Origin: Mediterranea massiliensis
GTDB lineage: Bacteria; Bacteroidota; Bacteroidia; Bacteroidales; Bacteroidaceae
Length of the DNA: 37,709 nucleotides
Direction: 5' to 3'
Assembly (NCBI GenBank): GCA_958402075.1
Contig: CATXSD010000017.1
Span: forward strand, 1-37,709
This document shows positions 8,114 through 16,421 of this stretch, piece after piece (position 1 is the first letter of the stretch; each line of letters starts with the position of its first letter). A program made the position numbers and the translations under genes. The notes beneath the pieces are model-generated. The model made no database searches. It was not told the origin of the DNA and saw nothing but the letters and a program-made list of their open reading frames with translations.

Positions 8114-9604
8114 ATGACACAACAAAAAAAGAACGGTAATCTCATCGCAATCATTACGATGTTTTTCTTGTTTGCGATGATCTCTTTCGTGACCAATCTG
8201 GCGGCCCCGTTTGGTACTATCTGGAAAAATGAATATGCAGGTGCCAACACACTGGGCATGATGGGTAACATGATGAATTTCCTGGCCTATCTGTTTATGG
8301 GAATTCCTGCCGGCAACATGCTTGTAAAAATCGGCTATAAAAAAACAGCCCTCATTGCAATGGCAGTGGGCTTTATCGGCCTGTTCATCCAATATCTTTC
8401 CAGCTTGTTCGGTGCAGGTATCGGAGTGTTCACCATGGGCGGATACACCATCCAGCTGAACTTCATCATCTACCTGTTGGGAGCATTCATCTGCGGTTTC
8501 TGCGTATGTATGCTGAACACTGTAGTAAACCCCATGCTTAACCTCCTTGGTGGTGGTGGCAACAAGGGCAACCAGCTTATCCAAACAGGTGGTGCGCTCA
8601 ATTCCCTGTCGGGTACTTTAACTCCTCTTTTTGTTGGAGCTTTGATTGGCACTGTGACTGAAAAAACCGCCATGTCCGATGTTACACCGCTGTTGTTCAT
8701 CGCCATGGCCGTATTTGTAGCAGCCTTTATCATCATTTCGTTCGTATCCATCCCCGAGCCTCACCTCAGAAAAGGAGGCGCAAAGAAGGAAAAGTTCGAA
8801 TACAGTCCTTGGAGTTTCCGCCACACGGTGCTGGGCGTTATCGGTATCTTCATCTACGTAGGTATCGAGATCGGCATCCCCGGCACACTCAACTTCTACC
8901 TGGCCGATGCTTCGAGCAAAGGAGCCGGTATTCTCATCAATGGTGCCGCTATCGGTGGAGCCATTGCGGCCATTTACTGGTTGCTGATGCTTGTCGGACG
9001 TTCGGCCAGTAGCGCTATCAGCGGTAAGGTAGCCACCCGCTCCCAGCTGATTGCCGTATCGGCTACGGCTATTGTGCTCATCGTTATCGCCATGTTCTTG
9101 CCAAAGAACATAGGTGTCAATGTTCCCAAAATCATCTATGACCCTGTTGCCAAGACCACAGAAATACTTACCAACGCAGGTGTTCCTGCCGAACAGGTAT
9201 CGGCCTTCATCGCTAATCCCGCCTCGGTTGATCTTACTCCGTATGCCGAAGCGCTGAAGGAAGAAGCAGCCATGGCCCCCGAAGAGATGGTAGGTTCACT
9301 GGCTACCCCCAAAGTACCCCTGAGCGCATTCCTGCTGGTATTGTGCGGATTGTGCACATCGGTCATGTGGGGCGGTATCTTCAACCTGGCCGTTGAAGGA
9401 CTGGGCAAATACACAGCACAGGCATCGGGCATCTTTATGATGATGGTAGTAGGTGGAGGTATTCTGCCGCTCATTCAGAACGCCATAGCCGACGGCGTTG
9501 GCTACATGGCAAGCTACTGGCTCATCATTGCCGGCCTGGCCTACCTGCTCTACTACGGCATAGCAGGTTGCAAGAACGTCAACAAAGACATCCCCGTAGA
9601 ATAA
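8114..9604 (+). CDS. MFS sugar transporter, glucose/galactose (FHS-type) family
   Basis: This inner-membrane permease has 496 residues from the ATG at 8114, which begins MTQQKKNGN; the upstream in-frame extension overlaps galM and is not expected to be used. About 12 hydrophobic helices are visible. Family features include the first-helix FFLFAMISFVTNLAAPFGTIWK, AYLFMGIPAGNMLVKIGYKK between helices 2 and 3, and the glycine-rich NLLGGGGNKGNQLIQTGGALNSLSG stretch typical of the FHS/GluP-like group. A long acidic periplasmic or cytoplasmic loop (about residues 340-405) sits before the last helices. Position between galM and galK makes galactose and/or glucose the probable substrate. Confidence 0.9.
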   Translation: MTQQKKNGNLIAIITMFFLFAMISFVTNLAAPFGTIWKNEYAGANTLGMMGNMMNFLAYLFMGIPAGNMLVKIGYKKTALIAMAVGFIGLFIQYLSSLFGAGIGVFTMGGYTIQLNFIIYLLGAFICGFCVCMLNTVVNPMLNLLGGGGNKGNQLIQTGGALNSLSGTLTPLFVGALIGTVTEKTAMSDVTPLLFIAMAVFVAAFIIISFVSIPEPHLRKGGAKKEKFEYSPWSFRHTVLGVIGIFIYVGIEIGIPGTLNFYLADASSKGAGILINGAAIGGAIAAIYWLLMLVGRSASSAISGKVATRSQLIAVSATAIVLIVIAMFLPKNIGVNVPKIIYDPVAKTTEILTNAGVPAEQVSAFIANPASVDLTPYAEALKEEAAMAPEEMVGSLATPKVPLSAFLLVLCGLCTSVMWGGIFNLAVEGLGKYTAQASGIFMMMVVGGGILPLIQNAIADGVGYMASYWLIIAGLAYLLYYGIAGCKNVNKDIPVE

Positions 9605-9650
9605 ATATGTATAGGTAATTATAATTATTCACCTTAAAAATATTAGTATT

Positions 9651-10805
9651 ATGGATATAGAATACGTAAGAAGCCGTTTCATCAAGCATTTTGATGGAAC
9701 AACAGGAGCAGTTTACGCTTCTCCGGGTCGCATTAATCTGATTGGCGAACACACCGACTACAACGGCGGTTTTGTATTCCCCGGAGCTATCGACAAAGGC
9801 ATGATAGCCGAAATCAAGCCTAACGGGACCAGCCTTGTGAAGGCTTACTCCATTGACCTGAAAGATTATGTAGAGTTCGGTCTCAATGAAGAAGATGCTC
9901 CCCGTGCCAGCTGGGCAAGATATATCTTCGGCGTTTGCCGCGAGATGATCAAGCGCGGTGTAGATGTAAAAGGCTTCAATACCGCTTTTGCAGGTGACGT
10001 TCCATTGGGTGCCGGCATGTCTTCATCCGCAGCTTTGGAAAGTACGTATGCCTATGCGCTGAATGACCTTTTTGGAGACAACAAGATCGACAAGTTTGAG
10101 CTTGCCAAAGTTGGCCAGGCCACAGAACATAACTATTGCGGTGTCAACTGCGGCATCATGGACCAGTTTGCCTCTGTATTTGGAAAGAAAGGAAGCCTCA
10201 TCCGTCTGGACTGCCGTTCCTTGGAATATCAATACTTCCCGTTCGATCCGAAAGGCTATCGCCTCGTGTTGGTTGATTCCGTTGTAAAACATGAACTGGC
10301 TTCTTCTGCCTACAACAAGCGCCGCCAAAGCTGCGAAAATGTGGTTGCTGCCATTCAGAAGAATCATCCGCATGTAGAATATCTGCGCGATTGTAACATG
10401 GAAATGCTGGATGCAGTCAAAGCTGACATCACAGAAGAAGACTACAAGCGTGCCGAATACGTTATCGAAGAAATCCAACGTGTACTTGACGTCTGCGATG
10501 CGTTGGAAAAGAACGATTACGAGACAGTGGGTCAAAAGATGTATGAAACACATCACGGAATGAGCAAACTTTATGAAGTAAGCTGCGAAGAGCTGGACTT
10601 CCTGAACGACCTTGCTTTCGATTGCGGTGTCACAGGCTCCCGTGTAATGGGCGGCGGTTTCGGCGGATGTACCATCAATCTGGTAAAAGACGAGCTCTAC
10701 AGCACCTTTGTCGAGAAAGCCAAAGAAGATTTCAAGAACAAGTTCGGCAGAAGTCCCAAGATTTACGACGTAGTAATCGGAGACGGTGCTCGCCGACTGG
10801 AATAA
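9651..10805 (+). CDS. galK: Galactokinase
   Basis: The enzyme phosphorylates alpha-D-galactose to galactose 1-phosphate. The 384-residue GHMP kinase shows the galactokinase signature GRINLIGEHTDYNGGFVFP near the N-terminus, the ATP-binding motif PLGAGMSSSAALE around residue 120, the catalytic-region CGIMDQFAS, and the third motif MGGGFGGCTINLV near residue 345. It ends the galM-transporter-galK operon, 46 bp after the transporter, and is followed by a strong terminator. No galT or galE is present here, so later Leloir steps must be encoded elsewhere. Confidence 0.96.
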   Translation: MDIEYVRSRFIKHFDGTTGAVYASPGRINLIGEHTDYNGGFVFPGAIDKGMIAEIKPNGTSLVKAYSIDLKDYVEFGLNEEDAPRASWARYIFGVCREMIKRGVDVKGFNTAFAGDVPLGAGMSSSAALESTYAYALNDLFGDNKIDKFELAKVGQATEHNYCGVNCGIMDQFASVFGKKGSLIRLDCRSLEYQYFPFDPKGYRLVLVDSVVKHELASSAYNKRRQSCENVVAAIQKNHPHVEYLRDCNMEMLDAVKADITEEDYKRAEYVIEEIQRVLDVCDALEKNDYETVGQKMYETHHGMSKLYEVSCEELDFLNDLAFDCGVTGSRVMGGGFGGCTINLVKDELYSTFVEKAKEDFKNKFGRSPKIYDVVIGDGARRLE

Positions 10806-10835
10806 GACTTCTGAAATTTCATCGCACATAAAAGC

Positions 10836-10875
10836 AATCCCTTCCCCCGATACTGCTTGGAGGAAGGGATTTTTT
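10836..10875 (+). terminator. Rho-independent terminator after galK
   Basis: A perfect 10-bp stem, AATCCCTTCC (10836-10845) with GGAAGGGATT (10862-10871), runs into a six-T tract. It ends the galactose operon. Confidence 0.9.
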
Positions 10876-10938
10876 ACATTTGCCCCCTTGATGGTAAAAA
10901 AGGCAGGCAAGAACGATGGATATTCACGCATAAAAGCC

Positions 10939-10946
10939 TATCTTTG
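10939..10946 (+). promoter_or_regulatory. tkt promoter -7 box
   Basis: TATCTTTG is a perfect TAnnTTTG match 39 bp before the transketolase ATG. The -33 region is not a clear TTTG. Confidence 0.6.
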
Positions 10947-10985
10947 TCCGTACGAAAAAAAGCTAATCTTTTAAACCGTTAAAAC

Positions 10986-12995
10986 ATGAACGACAACAAG
11001 CTAATGAATCGCGCGGCAGACAACATTCGTATCCTTGCCGCCTCCATGGTTGAAAAAGCTAAATCCGGCCATCCCGGTGGTGCAATGGGCGGTGCAGACT
11101 TTGTAAATGTACTGTTTTCCGAATTTCTGGTATACGATCCTGAAAATCCGGCATGGGAAGGACGCGACCGTTTCTTCCTTGATCCGGGGCACATGTCACC
11201 CATGCTCTATTCACAGCTGGCTCTGACAGGTAAGTTTACGATAGATGAACTGAAAGAGTTCCGCCAATGGGGAAGTCCAACCCCCGGACATCCCGAACGC
11301 GACATTATGCGTGGTATTGAAAATACATCCGGTCCTTTGGGACAAGGACATACCTTTGCCGTAGGCGCTGCCATTGCAGCCAAATTCCTGAAAGCTCGCT
11401 TTGGGGAAATCATGAGCCAAACCATATATGCCTACATTTCAGACGGTGGCATTCAAGAAGAAATTTCACAAGGTAGTGGCCGCATAGCCGGTACTCTGGG
11501 CCTCGACAATCTCATCATGTTCTATGATGCCAACGACATCCAGCTTTCTACCGAGACCAAAGTTGTCACTTCAGAAGATACAGCAAAGAAGTATGAGGCT
11601 TGGGGATGGAAGGTCATTCTCATCGATGGCAACAATCCCGATGAAATACGTCGGGCACTCAACGAAGCCAAAGCTGAGACAGAACGCCCCACGCTTATCA
11701 TCGGTCATACCATCATGGGCAAGGGAGCACGCAAAGCTGACGGCAGCAGCTACGAGGCAAATTGCGCTACCCATGGTGCTCCTCTTGGAGGCGATGCTTA
11801 CGTCAATACCATCAAGAACTTGGGAGGAGACCCGGAAAATCCATTCGTCATCTTCCCCGAAGTAGCAGAACTGTATGCCAAAAGAGCTGAAGAACTGCGT
11901 AAGATTGTAGCCGAGCGATATACACAAAAAGCAGAGTGGGCCCAAGCTCATCCCGAACTGGCTGCCAAACTTGAATATTTCTTCTCCGGTAAGGCTCCAC
12001 AAGTAGATTGGGAAGCCATTGTACAAAAGCCGGACGCCGCAACTCGTGTCGCATCGGCCACCGTACTCGGAGCACTTGCCACCCAAGTGGAGAATATGGT
12101 TGTAGCATCGGCCGACCTTTCCAATTCGGACAAGACGGATGGATTCCTGAAGAAAACCCATGCCTTCCAGAAGGGCGATTTCAGCGGAGCCTTCTTCCAG
12201 GCTGGTGTCTCTGAACTGACCATGGCCTGCTGCTGTATCGGCATGGCTCTGCATGGTGGTGTAATTCCGGCCTGTGGAACCTTCTTTGTATTCTCCGATT
12301 ATATGAAACCGGCTGTCCGTATGGCAGCTTTGATGGAAGTTCCTGTCAAGTTCATCTGGACACACGATGCTTTCCGCGTTGGCGAAGACGGTCCTACTCA
12401 CGAACCGGTTGAACAAGAAGCCCAGATACGCCTCATGGAAAAGCTGCAAAATCATAAAGGCCATAACTCCATGTTGGTACTCCGTCCTGCCGATGTAGAA
12501 GAAACAACCGTAGCATGGCGTCTGGCTATGGAAAATACAACGACCCCTACAGCCCTCATTTTCTCGCGCCAGAATATTACCAACTTGCCGGCAGGCAACG
12601 ACTATGCACAGGCAGCCCGTGGAGCATATATCGTAGCCGGTTCCGAAGAAAACCCGGATGTGATACTTGTAGCTTCCGGTTCCGAAGTCTCCACTCTCGT
12701 GGCCGGTGCCGAATTGCTCCGCAAAGACGGTATCCGGGTACGCATTGTATCGACACCTTCTGAAGGCCTTTTCCGCAGCCAGTCCAAGGAATATCAAGAA
12801 AGCATCATTCCTGCAGGCTCCAAAGTGTTTGGCCTCACAGCCGGTCTTCCTGTGACCTTGGAAGGACTGGTAGGCTCAAACGGCAAAGTATGGGGCCTTC
12901 CATCCTTCGGTTTCTCTGCTCCTTATAAAGTCCTTGATGAGAAATTAGGATTTACTGCAGAAAACGTATACAGACAGGTGAAGGATATGATTTGA
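10986..12995 (+). CDS. tkt: Transketolase
   Basis: This thiamine-diphosphate enzyme transfers two-carbon units among pentose phosphate pathway sugars. At 669 residues it is full length. N-terminal SGHPGGAMGGADF, GHMSPMLYSQLAL and GPLGQGHTFAVGAA are transketolase motifs. The ThDP/Mg region reads SDGG...N (ISDGGIQEEISQGSGR ... FYDAND) where most homologues have GDG; the Asp ligand is kept. The pyrimidine domain contains HDAFRVGEDGPTHEPVEQ, the transketolase consensus, and the C-terminal domain starts near VILVASGSEVSTL. rpiB follows 106 bp downstream and is likely co-transcribed, pairing two non-oxidative pentose phosphate enzymes. Confidence 0.97.
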   Translation: MNDNKLMNRAADNIRILAASMVEKAKSGHPGGAMGGADFVNVLFSEFLVYDPENPAWEGRDRFFLDPGHMSPMLYSQLALTGKFTIDELKEFRQWGSPTPGHPERDIMRGIENTSGPLGQGHTFAVGAAIAAKFLKARFGEIMSQTIYAYISDGGIQEEISQGSGRIAGTLGLDNLIMFYDANDIQLSTETKVVTSEDTAKKYEAWGWKVILIDGNNPDEIRRALNEAKAETERPTLIIGHTIMGKGARKADGSSYEANCATHGAPLGGDAYVNTIKNLGGDPENPFVIFPEVAELYAKRAEELRKIVAERYTQKAEWAQAHPELAAKLEYFFSGKAPQVDWEAIVQKPDAATRVASATVLGALATQVENMVVASADLSNSDKTDGFLKKTHAFQKGDFSGAFFQAGVSELTMACCCIGMALHGGVIPACGTFFVFSDYMKPAVRMAALMEVPVKFIWTHDAFRVGEDGPTHEPVEQEAQIRLMEKLQNHKGHNSMLVLRPADVEETTVAWRLAMENTTTPTALIFSRQNITNLPAGNDYAQAARGAYIVAGSEENPDVILVASGSEVSTLVAGAELLRKDGIRVRIVSTPSEGLFRSQSKEYQESIIPAGSKVFGLTAGLPVTLEGLVGSNGKVWGLPSFGFSAPYKVLDEKLGFTAENVYRQVKDMI

Positions 12996-13009
12996 TTTAT
13001 ACAACTGGA

Positions 13010-13077
13010 GAACGGCAAGCGATTTAATGAAGTTATCATGCAGATACCCTGCCACTTGCCGTTCGCCATTGCCACTT
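13010..13077 (+). repeat. Inverted repeat plus heptanucleotide run between tkt and rpiB
   Basis: GAACGGCAAG (13010-13019) and CTTGCCGTTC (13055-13064) are perfect inverted arms separated by 35 nt. The right arm is embedded in a run of 7-base units, TGCCACT, TGCCGTT, CGCCATT, GCCACTT (13050-13077). It lies in the non-coding gap between two co-directional genes. I see no protein product in it. Confidence 0.65.
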
Positions 13078-13101
13078 ACATTCTCTATTTTTAGCAAAGA
13101 C

Positions 13102-13545
13102 ATGAAAACGATAGGTTTAGCTTCCGACCATGCAGGATTTGAGCTCAAGCAATACGTCAAACAGTGGCTCGATGCCAAAGGATGGCCTTACAAAGATTTC
13201 GGCACGTATTCTACCGAAAGTTGTGATTATCCCGATTATGCCCATCCGTTGGCTCTCGCTGTAGAAGCCGGCGAATGTTATCCGGGGATAGCCATTTGCG
13301 GCAGTGGCGAAGGCATCAGCATGACACTGAACAAACATCAGGGTATTCGTGCCGCCTTATGCTGGATACCCCAAATAGCCCACTTGGCCCGCCAGCACAA
13401 CGATGCCAATGTACTCGTCATGCCCGGCCGATTCATCACGCCAGAAGAAGCCAATCCCATTTTGACAGAATTCTTCAACACGCCGTTCGAAGGAGGACGG
13501 CACCAGAAACGCATTGATAAAATCCCGGTTCGTACCGCCGAATAG
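13102..13545 (+). CDS. rpiB: Ribose-5-phosphate isomerase B
   Basis: The enzyme interconverts ribose 5-phosphate and ribulose 5-phosphate. The frame extends upstream to 13027, but that part covers the intergenic repeat; the ATG at 13102 begins MKTIGLASDHAGFELK, the canonical RpiB start, giving 147 residues. Other family features are the DYPDYAHPLALAV segment, the GIAICGSGEGISMTLNK active-site loop and ARQHNDANVLVMPGRFI. It lacks the RpiA fold signature. It follows tkt and probably shares its transcript. Confidence 0.95.
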   Translation: MKTIGLASDHAGFELKQYVKQWLDAKGWPYKDFGTYSTESCDYPDYAHPLALAVEAGECYPGIAICGSGEGISMTLNKHQGIRAALCWIPQIAHLARQHNDANVLVMPGRFITPEEANPILTEFFNTPFEGGRHQKRIDKIPVRTAE

Positions 13546-13619
13546 TTTTTGATGAGACATCGCATGATTTCGGAAGTCTGAACAAGACACATAGACAAAG
13601 AGTTACGATTCGTCCGAAT

Positions 13620-13662
13620 AACGAGTGGCCATGCAGCAAACCGGTCTGCGTGGTCACTCGTT
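13620..13662 (+). terminator. Long hairpin downstream of rpiB, probable terminator
   Basis: A 17-bp stem (arms 13620-13636 and 13646-13662) surrounds a 9-nt loop. Two of the pairs are G-U only when read as plus-strand RNA, which supports a plus-strand transcript structure. A T-tract is not present immediately after, so termination efficiency is uncertain. Confidence 0.5.
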
Positions 13663-13683
13663 CGCATATAGAAACTGACGATA

Positions 13684-13706
13684 TTCTTCTTTTTCTAAAA
13701 GAAGAA
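13684..13706. other. AT-rich perfect hairpin upstream of the TPR/VOR operon
   Basis: TTCTTCTTTT and AAAAGAAGAA form a perfect 10-bp inverted repeat with a 3-nt loop. It lies about 55 bp upstream of the operon promoter. It may be a terminator on either strand or a protein site; nothing else decides between these. Confidence 0.4.
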
Positions 13707-13760
13707 CTCCTATTTTCTCATTTTTCACACCGAAAATGACCGTTGTCCGAGATAAAAAGC

Positions 13761-13768
13761 TATCTTTG
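13761..13768 (+). promoter_or_regulatory. -7 box of the TPR/oxidoreductase operon
   Basis: TATCTTTG followed by TG is a perfect -7 match 23 bp before the ATG at 13792. A TTG at 13743-13745 is closer than the usual spacing, so the -33 element is unclear. Confidence 0.6.
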
Positions 13769-13791
13769 TGATTTGAACAAAGAATCAGAAA

Positions 13792-14067
13792 ATGGAACGA
13801 CTGAATATCATCAGAGAATACATCAGCCAAGGAGAAGTAGAAAAAGCCTGCCACGAACTGGACATCTTTCTACAAACCTCAGACACAGGTAAGGACGAAG
13901 CCTATTACCTCTATGGCAACGCCCGACGCAAACAAGGCAATTGGCAACAGGCCCTCAACAACTACCGACGTGCGATGGACATCAACCCCGACAGTCCGGC
14001 ACGTCATGCCTATCAGATGGTGATGGACATCCTGAACTTCTACAACAAGGACATGTACAATCAATAA
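13792..14067 (+). CDS. Small TPR protein heading the oxoacid oxidoreductase operon
   Basis: The 91-residue protein contains two to three tetratricopeptide-like helices: GEVEKACHELDIFLQ, EAYYLYGNARRKQGNWQQALNNYRRAMDINPDSP, and a final helical segment. It has no signal peptide and no enzyme motif. TPR units mediate protein contacts. It is separated by 25 bp from the ferredoxin subunit gene and shares its promoter, so a role in assembly or docking of the oxidoreductase is plausible but unproven. Confidence 0.85.
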   Translation: MERLNIIREYISQGEVEKACHELDIFLQTSDTGKDEAYYLYGNARRKQGNWQQALNNYRRAMDINPDSPARHAYQMVMDILNFYNKDMYNQ

Positions 14068-14092
14068 CAATTCATATAAAGGAACGTATATT

Positions 14093-14320
14093 ATGGCAAA
14101 GATTAAAGGAGCAATTGTAGTGGACACCGAACGTTGCAAAGGTTGCAACTTGTGTGCCGTGGCTTGTCCACTCCACGTAATAGCCCTCACCAAAGAGGTG
14201 AACATCAAAGGATATAATTACGCACACCAGGTACTGGAAGACACCTGCAACGGTTGCGCATCATGCGCCACGGTTTGTCCGGACGGCTGTATCTCGGTGT
14301 ACAAAGTAAAAGTTGAATAA
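14093..14320 (+). CDS. 2-oxoacid:ferredoxin oxidoreductase delta subunit (2[4Fe-4S] ferredoxin)
   Basis: The 75-residue protein has two full 4Fe-4S motifs: Cys 15, 18, 21 with 25 (CKGCNLCAVACP) and Cys 52, 55, 58 with 62 (CNGCASCATVCP). It matches the VorD/KorD/PorD delta subunit that passes electrons from the thiamine-diphosphate site to external ferredoxin. It immediately precedes the alpha-subunit gene, followed by beta and gamma, which is the classic order in Bacteroidetes. Which oxoacid is used cannot be told from this subunit. Confidence 0.92.
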   Translation: MAKIKGAIVVDTERCKGCNLCAVACPLHVIALTKEVNIKGYNYAHQVLEDTCNGCASCATVCPDGCISVYKVKVE

Positions 14321-14336
14321 AAAATCAGTAAGCTAT

Positions 14337-15422
14337 ATGTCAGAAGAAGTTGTATTAATGAAAGGGAACGAAGCCATCGCCCACGCAGCTATCCGCTGCG
14401 GAGTCGACGGATACTTCGGTTACCCGATTACTCCCCAATCGGAAGTACTGGAAACGCTGGCCGAACTGAAACCCTGGGAAACAACCGGCATGGTAGTACT
14501 CCAGGCTGAAAGTGAAGTGGCCGCAATCAATATGGTATACGGCGGTGCCGGAAGCGGCAAAATGGTGATGACCTCATCGTCCAGTCCGGGTGTCAGTCTG
14601 AAACAGGAGGGTATCTCCTACTTGGCCGGTGCCGAACTGCCCTGCCTCATAGTCAACGTCATGCGTGGAGGCCCCGGATTGGGTACCATCCAGCCCAGTC
14701 AGGCTGACTATTTCCAGACAGTGAAAGGTGGCGGACACGGTGACTACCGCCTCATAGCCCTGGCACCCTCCTCTGTACAGGAGATGGCCGATTTTGTAGG
14801 CCTGGCTTTTGAACTGGCCTTCAAGTACCGTAATCCTGCCATTATCTTGGCCGATGGTGTAGTTGGACAGATGATGGAGAAGGTTGTTCTCCCCCCCATC
14901 AAGCCGCGCCGCACGGAAGCCGAAATCATTGCCCAATGCCCTTGGGCCACTACTGGCAAATCCGGACGGAAACCCAACATCATCACTTCACTCGAACTGA
15001 AACCCGAAGAGATGGAAAAAAACAATCTCCGCTTCCAGGCCAAGTATCGTAAAATAGAAGAGAATGAAGTACGTTTCGAGGAAATCAACTGTGAAGATGC
15101 CGATTACCTCATTGTAGCTTTCGGATCAATGGCCCGCATCGGACAGAAAGCAATGGAACTGGCCCGTGAAGAAGGCATCAAAGTAGGAATTCTACGCCCC
15201 ATCACCCTTTGGCCTTTCCCCACTAAAGTGATTGCGTCTTATGCCGATAAGGTGAAAGGCATGTTGGTTACCGAACTGAATGCCGGACAGATGATCGAAG
15301 ATGTCCGCCTCGCTGTTAACGGCAAAGTGCGGGTTGAACATTTCGGCCGTTTGGGAGGCATTGTCCCCGATCCCGATGAAATCGTAGCTGCATTGAAGGA
15401 AAAGATTGTTGTCAACTCATAA
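14337..15422 (+). CDS. 2-oxoacid:ferredoxin oxidoreductase alpha subunit (VorB/KorA type)
   Basis: The alpha subunit forms part of the ThDP site and substrate pocket of an enzyme that oxidatively decarboxylates a 2-oxoacid to an acyl-CoA while reducing ferredoxin. From the ATG at 14337 it has 361 residues; a TTG at 14313 overlaps the ferredoxin stop and is less likely. Motifs include GYFGYPITPQSE (about residues 25-36), QAESEVAAINMVYGGAGSGK, the MTSSSSPG segment and the GGPGLGTIQPSQADYFQ loop. The C-terminal domain begins near YLIVAFGSMARIGQKAM. The family is usually annotated 3-methyl-2-oxobutanoate (VOR) or 2-oxoglutarate (KOR); the sequence alone does not settle this. Confidence 0.9.
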   Translation: MSEEVVLMKGNEAIAHAAIRCGVDGYFGYPITPQSEVLETLAELKPWETTGMVVLQAESEVAAINMVYGGAGSGKMVMTSSSSPGVSLKQEGISYLAGAELPCLIVNVMRGGPGLGTIQPSQADYFQTVKGGGHGDYRLIALAPSSVQEMADFVGLAFELAFKYRNPAIILADGVVGQMMEKVVLPPIKPRRTEAEIIAQCPWATTGKSGRKPNIITSLELKPEEMEKNNLRFQAKYRKIEENEVRFEEINCEDADYLIVAFGSMARIGQKAMELAREEGIKVGILRPITLWPFPTKVIASYADKVKGMLVTELNAGQMIEDVRLAVNGKVRVEHFGRLGGIVPDPDEIVAALKEKIVVNS

Positions 15423-15446
15423 CCATCCAATCACTGACGATCCACC

Positions 15447-15617
15447 ATGGAAACGGATAAAATAAGGAACATACTGAACATCATCTTCCTCGTGCTGGCT
15501 GTGGCAGCCGTTGTGACCTACTTTGTGTCGGACAACTTCATGGACTTCGTTTATGTCTGTGCGGCAGCCATCTTCGTCAAAGTGATGGAGTTCTTCATAC
15601 GATTTACCAACAGATAA
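15447..15617 (+). CDS. 56-residue two-helix membrane protein within the oxidoreductase operon
   Basis: A short open frame from the ATG at 15447 to the TAA at 15615-15617 fills the gap between the alpha and beta subunit genes. It encodes a polar start METDKIRN, a hydrophobic helix about residues 9-27 (ILNIIFLVLAVAAVVTYFV), a short SDNFMDF turn, and a second hydrophobic segment about residues 34-50 ending in the basic RFTNR. The 24-bp gap before it and 21-bp gap after it fit an operon gene. I recognise no family. It could tether the otherwise soluble complex to the membrane, which is inference. Confidence 0.7.
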   Translation: METDKIRNILNIIFLVLAVAAVVTYFVSDNFMDFVYVCAAAIFVKVMEFFIRFTNR

Positions 15618-15638
15618 GAGAAGAGAGGAGAATCAATT

Positions 15639-16400
15639 ATGACAAAAGAAGATATCATCAAACCTGAAAACCTGGTTTACAAGAAACCGACGCTGATGAA
15701 CGACAACCCGATGCACTATTGTCCGGGCTGCAGCCACGGCGTAGTACATAAACTCATTGCCGAAGTCATCGAAGAAATGGGTATGGAAGACAAAGCCATC
15801 GGCATCTCGCCCGTCGGCTGTGCTGTCTTCATCTACAACTATCTGGACATCGACTGGCAGGAAGCTGCCCACGGACGTGCACCAGCATTGGCAACAGCCA
15901 TCAAACGTCTTTGGCCCGACCGTCTTGTATTCACTTACCAAGGAGACGGTGACCTTGCCTGCATCGGTACGGCTGAGACCATTCATGCCTTGAACCGCGG
16001 CGAAAACATCACCATCATCTTCATCAACAATGCCATTTATGGCATGACTGGCGGACAGATGGCACCTACCACACTGGTAGGCATGAAGACGGCTACCTGC
16101 CCATACGGCCGCGATGTACACCTGCATGGCTATCCGCTGAAGATGGCCGATATCGCTGCCCAACTGGAAGGTACGGCCTACGTTACCCGCCAAAGCGTAC
16201 AGTCGGTACCCGCCATCCGCAAGGCCAAGAAAGCCATCCGCAAGGCTTTTGAAAACTCCATGGCCGGCAAGGGTTCCAACCTGGTAGAAATTGTGGCTAC
16301 CTGCAACTCCGGCTGGAAGATGACACCTGCCGCAGCCAACAAATGGATGGAAGAGAACATGTTCCCCTTCTACCCGCTCGGCGATTTAAAAGACAAATAA
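15639..16400 (+). CDS. 2-oxoacid:ferredoxin oxidoreductase beta subunit (ThDP-binding)
   Basis: The 253-residue beta subunit binds thiamine diphosphate. It shows HYCPGCSHGVVHKL near the N-terminus, the GCAVF segment, and the ThDP/Mg motif QGDGDLACIGTAETIHALNRGENITIIFINNAIYGMTGGQMAPTT (GDGD ... NN) around residues 105-150. The C-terminal part ends with the EIVATCNSGWKMTPAAANKWM segment typical of KorB/VorA. It lies 21 bp after the small membrane protein gene and 21 bp before the gamma subunit gene. Substrate (2-oxoglutarate versus branched-chain oxoacids) is unresolved. Confidence 0.92.
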   Translation: MTKEDIIKPENLVYKKPTLMNDNPMHYCPGCSHGVVHKLIAEVIEEMGMEDKAIGISPVGCAVFIYNYLDIDWQEAAHGRAPALATAIKRLWPDRLVFTYQGDGDLACIGTAETIHALNRGENITIIFINNAIYGMTGGQMAPTTLVGMKTATCPYGRDVHLHGYPLKMADIAAQLEGTAYVTRQSVQSVPAIRKAKKAIRKAFENSMAGKGSNLVEIVATCNSGWKMTPAAANKWMEENMFPFYPLGDLKDK

Positions 16401-16421
16401 CCCATTCGTAAAATTATTCTT

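Noticed and set aside
11571..12797. 408-codon minus-strand frame opposite transketolase
   Set aside because: Transketolase motifs are complete on the plus strand; the antisense product has no motif.
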